Shown: positions 16,801-23,447, counted from the stretch's first letter. The stretch: DNA of 24,469 nt from Acidimicrobiaceae bacterium (GCA_003133075.1 PKZN01000030.1:37000-61468), one strand, 5' to 3'. Notes: generated by a model from the sequence alone, not told the origin. Translations and numbers: made by a program.

Positions 16801-17331
16801 CGTCACGCGCGGCGCGAGCTCCAAGAGGTACTTCGTGCGCTGGACGAGGAGATCATGGCGACGTTCACCTCGGCCTTCGCGGACGTGAACGAGCATTTCT
16901 CCTCTTTGATCGCGATGCTCTTTCCCGGTGGCCAGGGCCGGCTCAATATGAGCGAACCGGACGACCCACTCAATACCGGCGTCGAGATCGAAGTACGACC
17001 GATGGGCAGGAACGTCCGACGGATCTCGTTGCTGTCGGGTGGCGAACGTTCGATGGCCGCGTTGGCGTTCCTCTTTGCGGTCTTTCGTTCGCGACCGTCG
17101 CCCTTCTATCTCATGGACGAGGTCGAGGCTGCGTTGGACGACGTCAACCTCCAACGATTCCTCAGCCTCGTCGATGAGTTCCGCGACGAGGCCCAGATGC
17201 TCATCGTCACGCACCAAAAGCGCACGATGGAAGCGGCCGACGTGCTCTACGGCGTCACGATGGTGCCCGGGGCGTCGTCCAAAGTGGTCAGCCAGCGTGT
17301 GAACCGCGCCCAGGAGATCGCAACGGCGTGA
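13840..17331 (+). CDS. smc: Chromosome segregation protein SMC
   Basis: SMC is the ATPase core of the bacterial condensin that loads at parS sites and aligns the chromosome arms. At 1163 aa it is full length. The N-terminal head has MKGFKSFADTT and the Walker A GPNGSGKSN (31-39). Heptad-rich coiled coils follow. The hinge lies at about 497-650, with GDLEGVLGSFLDLIEV. The second coil leads to the C-terminal head with signature LLSGGERSMAALA (from 1064) and Walker B YLMDEVEAALDD (about 1090-1101). It starts at a GTG with a candidate -10 six nt upstream and overlaps ftsY by GTGA. The partners scpA and scpB are not in the window. A 477-codon antisense reading lies inside this gene and is a composition artefact. 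Confidence 0.97.
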   Translation: MFLKRLTMKGFKSFADTTILEFEPGVTAVVGPNGSGKSNVVDAVTWVLGAQSTRALRSSRMDDVIFMGTANRAALGRAEVALTLDNSSGRLAVEGAEVTISRTLFRNGDSEYAINGTTCRLLDVQELLGDSGVGRQQHMIIGQGQLDSILSSNPENRRAVIEEAAGVLKHRRRKERSERRLATTQENLERLGDLVREVRRQMRPLERQAASARSYSDVESELRDARHALFSARLTNFEQRRRELEHALEEASVRERELRHELVTLDAKATAAAAEMASRREETLASTLGTLQGLAERARGTTSVIKERERALRQALIASADENVIATLEADAAKLLHDLEGLSTDELSLVQLRDQLRESRGQFKEVEESFESTWASSSSESAEAALLATRERIALLERSISSLRESERRASERLADATHRREMNTSATQRAKADLDTNTALAATSARNQHSADLAATAAKEERRLADETLRAGEDLTARTHARAETLARALDELSGAGGRAIIGDLEGVLGSFLDLIEVDAGAERAVESAAGVSVAAMVVDSGAARSALAALRRGGGAGLILPVSSVEVAAPAAPTGTRALRELVRARKGAPAHVTRVLDALFSRAFVATDWESGADVALANPALTVVTLEGDRFAPSGWRTGSGRAVVTRHSVEEAQAAAERARRELVEHRARFDTAETALAEALDRLRDAERLVSDSGSDEVRLQSLLERLDAESTALVSEIDTLEGEVANLLEQRATLEEEMIVQREALPGLEVAASDGAERESQRGDAKVALESHRQLVEAEATALSRREAEFAERRRLIEARQGEIEVRLEGRTGERQAAAAKRESLEFDRQVLSRLAALVERAAEEIRVAQEAMDSTYREQLEATRASAEVLEEVRRARHDADARLSELSEVMRRHEIEQAELVVKVSNVHEVVRRDLGVEPHEMGPAPLVELAEGASLESRVIELEARITSLGPINPLALEELAALEDRYKELDAQVSDVRHARRELQEVLRALDEEIMATFTSAFADVNEHFSSLIAMLFPGGQGRLNMSEPDDPLNTGVEIEVRPMGRNVRRISLLSGGERSMAALAFLFAVFRSRPSPFYLMDEVEAALDDVNLQRFLSLVDEFRDEAQMLIVTHQKRTMEAADVLYGVTMVPGASSKVVSQRVNRAQEIATA

Positions 17332-18371
17332 TCGTTCTCTACGTTGTTCTCGCTCTGCTCGTCGTCATCGGGCTCGTCGTCCTCCTTCGCCGTCGGCGTC
17401 GCCCCCGCCCCGCTCTGGTCTCGCCACCGCGAGCCGCGATGCCGAGCGTGCTCGTCACCGAGTCGACACCCATTCCCACGCTGGTCGATGAACGCTCCCT
17501 CGCGCAGCGGCTGGCCCCGTCGCGCGGCGTGTTCGAGCGCGTGCGCGCACTCGGCAACGAGCGTGAAGTCTCCTCCGAGCAACTCGACGTGGTCGAAGAG
17601 GTGCTGCTGCGCAGTGACGTCGGCGTCCTCACCACGAACGCGGTACTGGAAGAACTGCGCACTAACGGCGCGCCCGAGGGCGTCGCCGCCGCCGTGCGAT
17701 CAACGATGCTCAACTCTCTGCGCGCCGATCGCACGACGTCGACGATGGCCGAGGCGGGTCGAGTGCCGGTGTGGCTCTTCGTGGGCGTCAACGGGGTGGG
17801 TAAGACCACCACGATCGGCAAACTCGCCCAACGCCACCACGACCAGGGTCGCAGCGTGCTGCTCGCCGCGGGTGACACCTTTCGCGCCGCCGCGGCCGAC
17901 CAACTCGAACAGTGGGCGACGCGCACGGGTTCGGACATCGTTCGCGCCAACGAGGGCGCCGATCCCGGCTCGGTGGTGCACGACGCGATCGGACGCGCGA
18001 GCGCGCGCGGCGTCGACATCGTGCTCGCCGACACCGCCGGGCGACGGGCCAACAGCACGAACCTGCTCGACGAACTCTCCAAGGTTCGACGCGTGGCCGA
18101 CCGGGCTCCGGGTCAAGTCGTCGAAACACTCCTCGTCCTTGACGCCACCACGGGTCAGAACGCCCTCAGCCAGGCGCGCGAATTCTTAGGAGCCGCCGGG
18201 GTGACCGGCATCGTGTTGACCAAACTCGACGGCACCGCGCGCGGAGGCATCGTGATCGCCATCGAACGTGAGCTCGAGATCCCCGTCAAGTTCGTCGGGG
18301 TCGGCGAGGGCGTCGACGACCTCATCGTCTTTAGCCCGGCGGAGTTCGTCGATTCACTCCTCGGGGCCTGA
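17328..18371 (+). CDS. ftsY: Signal recognition particle receptor FtsY
   Basis: FtsY is the membrane receptor GTPase that docks the ribosome-SRP complex at the translocon. This form is 347 aa. Residues 2-20 (IVLYVVLALLVVIGLVVLL) form a clear membrane helix followed by RRRRRPRP. It is therefore anchored by a transmembrane segment rather than by the long acidic A domain of E. coli, as seen in other actinobacteria. The NG domain contains VGVNGVGKTTT (152-162), ADTAGRRANSTNLLDEL and LTKLDGTARGG. The gene starts at a GTG sharing GTGA with the smc stop and is followed by its partner ffh, so both SRP GTPases are adjacent. Confidence 0.96.
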   Translation: MIVLYVVLALLVVIGLVVLLRRRRRPRPALVSPPRAAMPSVLVTESTPIPTLVDERSLAQRLAPSRGVFERVRALGNEREVSSEQLDVVEEVLLRSDVGVLTTNAVLEELRTNGAPEGVAAAVRSTMLNSLRADRTTSTMAEAGRVPVWLFVGVNGVGKTTTIGKLAQRHHDQGRSVLLAAGDTFRAAAADQLEQWATRTGSDIVRANEGADPGSVVHDAIGRASARGVDIVLADTAGRRANSTNLLDELSKVRRVADRAPGQVVETLLVLDATTGQNALSQAREFLGAAGVTGIVLTKLDGTARGGIVIAIERELEIPVKFVGVGEGVDDLIVFSPAEFVDSLLGA

Positions 18372-18380
18372 CGCTAAAGT
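18353..18380 (+). promoter_or_regulatory. Candidate promoter of ffh
   Basis: TTCACT (18353-18358) resembles a -35 and is 16 nt from TAAAGT (18375-18380), a TANNNT -10. The ATG at 18390 begins 9 nt after the -10 and lacks a Shine-Dalgarno sequence, so the transcript would be leaderless or nearly so. Confidence 0.4.
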
Positions 18381-18389
18381 TCCAACACC

Positions 18390-19874
18390 ATGTTTGACGC
18401 CCTCAGCGAACGTTTCGAGCGACTCAGCACGTCACTTCGCTCGCGCGGACGACTGAGTGACGCCGACCTCGACGCGGCGTTGGCCGACGTTCGCTCCGCC
18501 CTCTTAGAGGCCGACGTCGAGCTCGGGGTGGTGCGGGCCTTTCTCGACGCGGTGCGCGAGCGCCTCGACGGCGAGGCCCTCAGCCAGAGCCTCTCGCCGG
18601 GCCAACAGGTCATCAAGGCGGTGCACGAACAACTCATCGAAGTCTTGGGCGGCACGCCGCTCAAGATCACCTACGAGGCGAAGCCCCCGACCGTGGTGCT
18701 TCTCGCGGGTCTCCAGGGCGCGGGCAAGACCACCGCGGCGGCCAAGCTCGCCGCCTGGTTCAAGCAACAAGGGCGCCAGCCCTACCTAGTCGCCGCCGAC
18801 CTTCAACGTCCGGCCGCCGTCGAACAACTGCGCGTGCTCGCGGGTCAGATCGGCGTTGACGTCTTCTCTGAGGCGTCGAACCCCATTGACGTCGCGCGCA
18901 AGGGCGTCGCCGAGGCGACCCGTCTCGGTCGCGACGTGGTGATCATCGACACCGCCGGTCGCCTGGCCATCGATGAAGGCTTGATGAAAGAGGTTCGCGG
19001 CATCAGCGCCGCGACAACGCCCAAGTACACGTTCTTGGTGATCGACGCGGTCACCGGGCAAGACGCGGTGGCGACGGCCCGGAGTTTCCACGAGGCGCTC
19101 GAACTCTCGGGACTAATCGTCACCAAGCTCGACTACGACGCGCGCGGCGGCGCGGTGCTGTCGGCACGCGGGGTCGTGGGCCGCCCCGTCGTCTTCGCCT
19201 CCACGGGGGAGAAGCTCGCCGACTTCGACCTCTTCTACCCCGACCGGATGGCCTCGCGCATCTTGGGCATGGGCGACGTGATGTCGCTGATCGAACAGGC
19301 CGAACGCACCATGGACCCCGACATCGTCGCGGCGTCGGCCGGACGCATGATGAGCGGTACCTTCACGCTCGATGACTTCCTTGCGCAACTCAACCAGGTG
19401 CGCAAGATGGGCTCCCTGGGCGGTCTCATGAAGTTGATGCCCGGGGTGACCAAGGAGATGCGCACCGCGGCGAGCAACGTTGACGAGGGCGAACTCAACC
19501 GGGTCGAGGCGATCGTGCGCTCAATGACGCCGCTCGAACGGCGCGATCCTTCGGTGATTGACGGATCGAGAAGGACTCGCATCGCGAAAGGTTCCGCGAC
19601 GAGCGTGTCGGCGGTGAACCAACTCTTAAAGCAGTTCAGCGAGATGCGCAAGATGATGCGCCAGATGGGCAACGGCGGCTCTCCGGCGTTGCCGGGCGGA
19701 CTCGGCAAGATGGCGAGTTTGGCGGCGCGTGGCGCGGGCCGCGGAGAGGCGCTGCCCGCTGGCTTCGAGGCGCTCGGCCAGGGCATGGCGAGTGCGGCGT
19801 CGGCGCCACGCGGCGGCGGTGGGAAAAACAAGAAGAAGAAGGGCGGGAGAGTTACCCCGCCCAAACAACGCTAA
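18390..19874 (+). CDS. ffh: Signal recognition particle protein Ffh
   Basis: Ffh is the SRP54 homologue that binds signal sequences and 4.5S RNA and delivers nascent chains to FtsY. This 494-aa protein has the helical N domain (1-90). The G domain carries GLQGAGKTT (107-115), DLQRPAAVEQL, IDTAGRLAIDE and TKLDYDARGG. A methionine-rich M domain (about 325-445) includes FLAQLNQVRKMGSLGGLMK and MRKMMRQMG. The tail GGGGKNKKKKGGR is low-complexity and basic. The SRP RNA gene is not evident in the short gaps around it. A candidate near-leaderless promoter precedes it. Confidence 0.97.
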   Translation: MFDALSERFERLSTSLRSRGRLSDADLDAALADVRSALLEADVELGVVRAFLDAVRERLDGEALSQSLSPGQQVIKAVHEQLIEVLGGTPLKITYEAKPPTVVLLAGLQGAGKTTAAAKLAAWFKQQGRQPYLVAADLQRPAAVEQLRVLAGQIGVDVFSEASNPIDVARKGVAEATRLGRDVVIIDTAGRLAIDEGLMKEVRGISAATTPKYTFLVIDAVTGQDAVATARSFHEALELSGLIVTKLDYDARGGAVLSARGVVGRPVVFASTGEKLADFDLFYPDRMASRILGMGDVMSLIEQAERTMDPDIVAASAGRMMSGTFTLDDFLAQLNQVRKMGSLGGLMKLMPGVTKEMRTAASNVDEGELNRVEAIVRSMTPLERRDPSVIDGSRRTRIAKGSATSVSAVNQLLKQFSEMRKMMRQMGNGGSPALPGGLGKMASLAARGAGRGEALPAGFEALGQGMASAASAPRGGGGKNKKKKGGRVTPPKQR

Positions 19875-19877
19875 ACT
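19872..19877 (+). promoter_or_regulatory. Candidate -10 element of rpsP
   Basis: TAAACT lies directly at the end of ffh and is identical to the candidate -10 of rplS (21812-21817). It would give a leader of about 55 nt ending with AAGGGA (19927-19932) before the GTG at 19941. No convincing -35 is visible, so this is a tentative call. Confidence 0.4.
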
Positions 19878-19940
19878 TTGACGCTCGGGTATATCGCCCT
19901 GTTCTGAATCGGAACGAACACATTCGAAGGGAATTACGTC

Positions 19941-20246
19941 GTGGCTGTGAAACTACGCCTGGTGCGCATGGGGAAAAAGAAGCAACCCACCTATCGCGTC
20001 GTCGCCGCCGAGAGCCGCCGCGCTCGTTCCGGCGCCTTTTTGGAGATCGTGGGCACCTACCAGCCGCGCGGTATCTCCATCGCCGAACCCGAGATGGTCT
20101 TGAAGATCGACAACGACAAGGTCCTGCACTGGCTCCAGCACGGTGCCCAGCCGACCGAGCGCGTCGCGAAGCTCTTGAAGATTTCGGGCGCCCTCGAGGC
20201 GTTTGAGGCAACCAAGGCAACCAAAGCGTCCGAGGCCGTCACGTGA
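19941..20246 (+). CDS. rpsP: Small-subunit ribosomal protein bS16
   Basis: This is a 101-aa 30S protein that promotes central-domain assembly of 16S rRNA. It starts (M)AVKLRLVRMGKKKQPTYRVV and continues with SRRARSGAFLEIVGTYQPRG, both diagnostic of bS16. The end (EAFEATKATKASEAVT) is a short low-complexity extension common in actinobacteria. AAGGGA lies 8 nt before the GTG start. Together with khpA, rimM, trmD and rplS it forms the widely conserved rpsP-trmD operon, and its last 4 nt overlap khpA. Confidence 0.97.
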   Translation: MAVKLRLVRMGKKKQPTYRVVAAESRRARSGAFLEIVGTYQPRGISIAEPEMVLKIDNDKVLHWLQHGAQPTERVAKLLKISGALEAFEATKATKASEAVT

Positions 20247-20590
20247 GCGACGCCGAGGACGACTACGTCGCCGGTGACGTCAACACCATCGACGACGAGG
20301 TCGACGACTACGAGGACGACGACGTCAATGACGCCAGCGACGCGGACCGAGCGCTGAGCGCCACGGCGGTGCTCGAGTTCATCGCCAAATCACTCGCGGA
20401 AGATCCGAACGCCGTCGCCATCGAAGTCACTGAGCGCCAGGGCAAAGTCATCCTCTCCCTGAGTGTCGGACCGAACGACATGGGTCGCATCATCGGACGA
20501 CGCGGCCGCACCGCGCAGGCGATCCGGGCGCTCGTCGGCGCCGCGGGAGCGCGAGACGGGGTCACCACCTCCGTCGACATCGTCGACTGA
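20243..20590 (+). CDS. khpA: KH-domain RNA-binding protein KhpA/YlqC with an acidic N-terminal extension
   Basis: The C-terminal 75 residues are a single KH domain. AVLEFIAKSLAEDPNAVAIE opens the domain and GRIIGRRGRTAQAIR carries the GxxG loop that grips RNA. Family members are usually about 75-80 aa and act with KhpB in small-RNA binding and cell-wall control. Here residues 1-36 are an added segment with 17 Asp/Glu. The start at GTG 20243 overlaps the rpsP stop by GTGA, the coupling used repeatedly in this window, and so supports the extension. An internal GTG at 20369 would give a 74-aa canonical protein (MLEFIAKSL...), but no Shine-Dalgarno sequence precedes it. KhpB is not in the window. 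Confidence 0.87.
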   Translation: MSDAEDDYVAGDVNTIDDEVDDYEDDDVNDASDADRALSATAVLEFIAKSLAEDPNAVAIEVTERQGKVILSLSVGPNDMGRIIGRRGRTAQAIRALVGAAGARDGVTTSVDIVD

Positions 20591-20591
20591 G

Positions 20592-21065
20592 GTGACCGTC
20601 GAGCGTCCCACGCTCGAAGTCGGGCGCATCGTCAAGGCCCACGGTCTTCGTGGTCAGGTCCAAGTTGACTTGTGGAGTGACCGCGTCGAGCGACTAGCGG
20701 TGGGCACGACGCTGCTGAGCGAACGCGGAGCGCTCATCGTTGAAGCTGCCGCGGCCCACCAAGCTCGATTCATCGTGCGCTTCGATCGCATCACCACGCG
20801 CGAAGAGGCCGACGAGTGGCGCGGGGTCGTGCTCTCGGCGCCCAGACTCGAGGACGACAGTGTGATCTGGATCGACCAACTCTTTGGTGCGGAGGTCGTG
20901 GACGCGGCGGGTGTGCGCCGAGGCGTGGTGGTGGACGTCGAAGCCAATCCCGCGAGTGATCTGATGGTGCTCGATTCGGGCGCGCTGGTGCCGCTCACGT
21001 TCGTGGTCGATCTCCAGCCCAACGTGCGCGTGGTCGTCGACCCGCCCGAGGGGCTCTTCGAATGA
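20592..21065 (+). CDS. rimM: Ribosome maturation factor RimM
   Basis: RimM binds ribosomal protein uS19 and assists maturation of the 30S head. The protein (157 aa) opens TVERPTLEVGRIVKAHGLRG with the family motif GRIxxxHGLRG. It has an N-terminal beta-barrel up to about residue 85, and a C-terminal PRC-barrel with WIDQLFGAEVVDAAGVRRG and LVPLTFVVDLQPNVRVVV. The start is the GTG at 20592, one base after the khpA stop. A longer reading from 20463 lies inside khpA in another frame and is rejected. It overlaps trmD by ATGA. Confidence 0.93.
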   Translation: MTVERPTLEVGRIVKAHGLRGQVQVDLWSDRVERLAVGTTLLSERGALIVEAAAAHQARFIVRFDRITTREEADEWRGVVLSAPRLEDDSVIWIDQLFGAEVVDAAGVRRGVVVDVEANPASDLMVLDSGALVPLTFVVDLQPNVRVVVDPPEGLFE

Positions 21066-21805
21066 CGCTCCGCGTCGACGTCCTCACGCTCTTTCCCGAG
21101 GCGATCGCGAGTTACGCCTCCACCTCGGTACTCGGTCGCGCCCGCGATCGCGGGATCTGGGAGTTGCACCTCCACGACTTTCGAGACGCGACCACCGACG
21201 TGCACCGCAGTGTCGACGACACGCCCTTTGGTGGAGGTGCGGGGATGGTGCTGCGCGCCGAACCAATCATCGCGACCATTGAATCGACCCCCGATCTCGC
21301 GCGACCGGTGATCGCCCTCACCCCGTCGGGTCGGGTCTTCACGCACCAGGTGGCCCGTGAACTCAGCGCCCTCGAGGGCTTCACGCTGCTCTCGGGACGC
21401 TACGAAGGCTTTGATCAGCGCGCGCTCGATCTCGTGGTGGATGAGGAACTGTCCATTGGCGACTTCGTGCTCGCCGGCGGGGAGCTCGCGGCCCTCTGTG
21501 TCATCGAGGCCGTCGTGCGACTGCTGCCCGGGGCACTCGGGAACGACCAGTCGAGTCGAGATGAGTCCTTCGGCGACGGTTTGCTCGAGTACCCGCACTT
21601 CACCAAACCCGCCGAGGTACGCGGGCGTCGGGTGCCCGAGGTGCTGCTGTCGGGAGACCACGCGAAGATCGAGCGCTGGCGGCGCGCTCAGGCGCTCGCG
21701 CGCACCCTGGAGCGACGAAGTGACCTGATCGAAGCGCGTGGGGGACTGAGCGATGAGGACCGGGCGCTGCTCGCGGAACTCGAGGCGATCGACGGTCCTG
21801 AGTAA
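21062..21805 (+). CDS. trmD: tRNA (guanine(37)-N1)-methyltransferase
   Basis: TrmD methylates G37 next to the anticodon and so prevents +1 frameshifting. The protein has 247 aa. MTLRVDVLTLFPEAI is the usual opening. DTPFGGGAGMVL (53-64) and the trefoil-knot SAM site LLSGRYEGFDQR (109-120) with LSIGDFVLAGGELAAL (130-145) are all intact. The later DESFGDGLLEYPHFTKP and GHxxI-like SGDHAKIERWRR motifs are also present. It starts at an ATG overlapping the rimM stop and is followed by rplS with its own promoter. Confidence 0.97.
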   Translation: MTLRVDVLTLFPEAIASYASTSVLGRARDRGIWELHLHDFRDATTDVHRSVDDTPFGGGAGMVLRAEPIIATIESTPDLARPVIALTPSGRVFTHQVARELSALEGFTLLSGRYEGFDQRALDLVVDEELSIGDFVLAGGELAALCVIEAVVRLLPGALGNDQSSRDESFGDGLLEYPHFTKPAEVRGRRVPEVLLSGDHAKIERWRRAQALARTLERRSDLIEARGGLSDEDRALLAELEAIDGPE

Positions 21806-21817
21806 AGCGGCTAAACT
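21789..21817 (+). promoter_or_regulatory. Candidate promoter of rplS
   Basis: TCGACG (21789-21794) matches four of six -35 bases (TTGACA) and is 17 nt from TAAACT (21812-21817), a TANNNT -10. Transcription would start near 21824, leaving a leader of about 27 nt with GAAAGGGA (21835-21842) before the ATG at 21851. The -35 lies inside the end of trmD. Confidence 0.5.
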
Positions 21818-21850
21818 TGCTAAGCCTGTGATCCGAAAGGGACCGCTCTC

Positions 21851-22207
21851 ATGAACCCCACTGACTTAGTCGACCGCGATTCGCTTCGCGACGACATTCC
21901 CTCATTTCGCCCCGGCGACACCGTCAAGGTCCACGTGCGCGTGGTCGAGGGCACCCGTCAGCGCATCCAGGTCTTCCAGGGTGTCGTGATTCGACGTCAA
22001 GGATCGGGCGTGCAGGAGACCTTCACCGTGCGCAAGATCAGTTTCGGCGTGGGCGTCGAGCGCACGTTTCCGGTCCATACCCCCACGATCGCCAAGATTG
22101 AAGTCGACTCCTACGGCGACGTTCGTCGCGCCAAGCTCTACTACCTGCGTGACCTTCGCGGCAAGGCGGCCAAGATCAAGGAACTCCGCGTCACCGAGCG
22201 CGCGTAG
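21851..22207 (+). CDS. rplS: Large-subunit ribosomal protein bL19
   Basis: bL19 lies at the 30S-50S interface. The 118-aa protein has the diagnostic segments FRPGDTVKVHVRVVEGTRQR, QVFQGVVIRRQGSG, TVRKISFGVGVERTFP and AKLYYLRDLRGKAAKIKE. The ATG at 21851 is supported by GAAAGGGA 8 nt upstream. The DUF2469 gene starts 6 nt after its stop. In mycobacteria lepB and rnhB lie between these two genes; here they do not. Confidence 0.97.
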   Translation: MNPTDLVDRDSLRDDIPSFRPGDTVKVHVRVVEGTRQRIQVFQGVVIRRQGSGVQETFTVRKISFGVGVERTFPVHTPTIAKIEVDSYGDVRRAKLYYLRDLRGKAAKIKELRVTERA

Positions 22208-22213
22208 TCACTG

Positions 22214-22513
22214 GTGGGTGAAGAAGAGCTCGACGACTACGAGTCGACCCTAGAACTCGCGCTCGTTCAGGAGTACAAGGCGGTCGTTGGCATGTTCGAC
22301 TTCGCCGTCGAGACTGACCGTCGTTTCTACCTCGCGAACGACGTCGCCGTCGAGGTGAAGTCGGCCTCCACCCCGACCCTGCTCGAGGTCACCTTGCACG
22401 ACGCGTGGGTCTGGGACATGTACCGCGCCGCGCGATTCGTGCCGTCCGTGCGAATCCTCACGTTTCGCGACGTGAATATCGAACGCCTGCCCAAAGAAGA
22501 CCTTCAGCCCTAG
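22214..22513 (+). CDS. DUF2469 family protein (actinobacterial conserved)
   Basis: This 99-aa protein belongs to a family found almost only in actinobacteria (mycobacterial Rv2901c). Recognisable segments are LDDYESTLELALVQEYKAVV, VETDRRFYLANDV, LHDAWVWDMYRAARFV and RILTFRDVNIERLPKEDL. There are no catalytic motifs, membrane segments or signal peptide, and its function is unknown. The start is the GTG at 22214, 6 nt after the rplS stop. It is a useful marker of phylum membership. Family members usually lie near rplS, lepB, rnhB and dprA, suggesting a housekeeping role. Confidence 0.88.
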   Translation: MGEEELDDYESTLELALVQEYKAVVGMFDFAVETDRRFYLANDVAVEVKSASTPTLLEVTLHDAWVWDMYRAARFVPSVRILTFRDVNIERLPKEDLQP

Positions 22514-22515
22514 AC

Positions 22516-22998
22516 ATGGAACTGCTTCGCGTGGTCACCGATCGCGCTCACGCCGACGACGTCGTCGCGTTTGCCGCGTCCCACAACGTGGTCCTTCGTT
22601 GTTCTGACGCCGACACGGTGCTCGTGGTGGCGTCGTTGCGCGAAGTGCTCGAGGGCGAGATCGGGGTGTGGCTCGTGGTCGGCGACGACTATCCCGCCCA
22701 GTTGGCCGCTCGTGACGTAAAGACGCTCGCCGCACTCGTGTCCCTCACGCGCGTGGTCATCGAAGCCTCGTCGCCCGTCGACCAACACGCCGACGTCCTC
22801 GCGGCGCTCCTCAGCGACGACGAGGTGAACTTCGCCAACGATGTCGTCACCCTGCGCGGGGCGTACAACCGACCCGCGCCGCCTCGTCCACTCGACCTGT
22901 GGCGTTACCGCGAGGGGCAACTTGTGATGGAAGAACAGCAGCTCAACCTCGTTCGAAGCGAGACGCTCGCGTGGGGCGAGCTCACCTACTTCGCTTGA
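22516..22998 (+). CDS. Hypothetical protein, possible compact luciferase-like (LLM) relative
   Basis: I do not recognise this 160-aa protein as a known family. It starts at an ATG 2 nt after the DUF2469 stop and so is probably co-transcribed. A longer reading from 22405 overlaps DUF2469 and is unlikely. There is no signal peptide or membrane helix. Two stretches resemble parts of F420/FMN-dependent luciferase-like oxidoreductases: YPAQLAARDVKTLAALVSLT (59-78), like the strand-helix that normally reads hPxxLAxxxATLdxLSgGR, and VLAALLSDDEVNFANDVVTL (94-113) followed by RGAYNRPAPPRPLDLW (114-129), like the loop preceding the last conserved strand. The usual GxG/WVGG flavin-site pieces between and after them are missing, and the protein is about half the normal size. 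The similarity was judged by eye only. It is not YraN, which often occupies this place. Confidence 0.6.
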   Translation: MELLRVVTDRAHADDVVAFAASHNVVLRCSDADTVLVVASLREVLEGEIGVWLVVGDDYPAQLAARDVKTLAALVSLTRVVIEASSPVDQHADVLAALLSDDEVNFANDVVTLRGAYNRPAPPRPLDLWRYREGQLVMEEQQLNLVRSETLAWGELTYFA

Positions 22999-22999
22999 G

Positions 23000-23401
23000 C
23001 TAGCTGAGTTGGCGCGAGATCCGGTCGGGCCGGATCGTGACGGTGACGCGGACTTCGCCCTCGCGTCGGTACGGGTAGGGATCGATACCGGTGTACTTCT
23101 TCGATAGGCGGTCGATCACCGCGTCGGCTCCGTCGGTGGTGAACCCCACGACCGTGCCGCGCACACTGATGGTGTCGGTGGGGTTGTCCGGGTCGGTCAG
23201 GGAGACCGCGACGCGCGAGTCGTTCGCCAGGTTTCGCGCCTTCGCTCGGCCGAGTGCGGTGTTGATGACGATGTCCTCGCCGTCGAGCTCCACCCAGACC
23301 GGGCTGACGTTGGGCGAGCCGTCGGGATCGAGGCTCGCGATATGCGCAAGGACCTTCTTCTCGAACAGCGCGCGCGAAGCGGGGGTGAAGGTATCGGTCA
23401 C
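23000..23401 (-). CDS. PPOX-class probable F420-dependent protein (split beta-barrel, pyridoxamine-phosphate-oxidase-like)
   Basis: This 133-aa split beta-barrel flavin/F420-binding protein has the class hallmarks AHIASLDPDGSPNVSPVWVE, IVINTALGRAKARNLANDSR and the following VAVSLTDPDNP...VRGTVVGF. In characterised relatives the barrel dimer binds F420 and reduces diverse substrates; the substrate here is unknown. The start is a GTG at 23401 with AGGAG 4-5 nt upstream on the minus strand. A longer reading from 23638 runs into nfo and has no homology before TDTFTPASRALFEKKVL. The gene diverges from nfo across 46 nt and is convergent with the 160-aa gene, one base apart. Confidence 0.85.
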   Translation of the reverse strand: MTDTFTPASRALFEKKVLAHIASLDPDGSPNVSPVWVELDGEDIVINTALGRAKARNLANDSRVAVSLTDPDNPTDTISVRGTVVGFTTDGADAVIDRLSKKYTGIDPYPYRREGEVRVTVTIRPDRISRQLS

Positions 23402-23434
23402 GGGGCTCCTGTCGGTCGGGCCGTCGAAGCCCAC

Positions 23435-23440
23435 TAGTTT
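23435..23440 (+). promoter_or_regulatory. Candidate leaderless promoter of nfo
   Basis: TAGTTT is a TANNNT hexamer that ends 7 nt before the ATG at 23448 in the 46-nt gap to the divergent PPOX gene. There is no Shine-Dalgarno sequence, so a leaderless mRNA is likely. No clear -35 is visible. Confidence 0.45.
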
Positions 23441-23447
23441 TACTGTA

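Noticed and set aside
18372..18389. Search for an SRP RNA gene next to ffh.
   Set aside because: The gap is only 18 nt and the ffh-rpsP gap is 66 nt without the conserved SRP RNA tetraloop region.
19900..19920. GTTC...GAAC dyads upstream of rpsP, considered as a LexA-type SOS box.
   Set aside because: Spacing and arms do not fit the actinobacterial SOS box (CGAAC-N4-GTTCG).
20654..21661. A 335-codon minus-strand frame across rimM and trmD.
   Set aside because: It is low-complexity, has no domain signature, and is antisense to two conserved genes.
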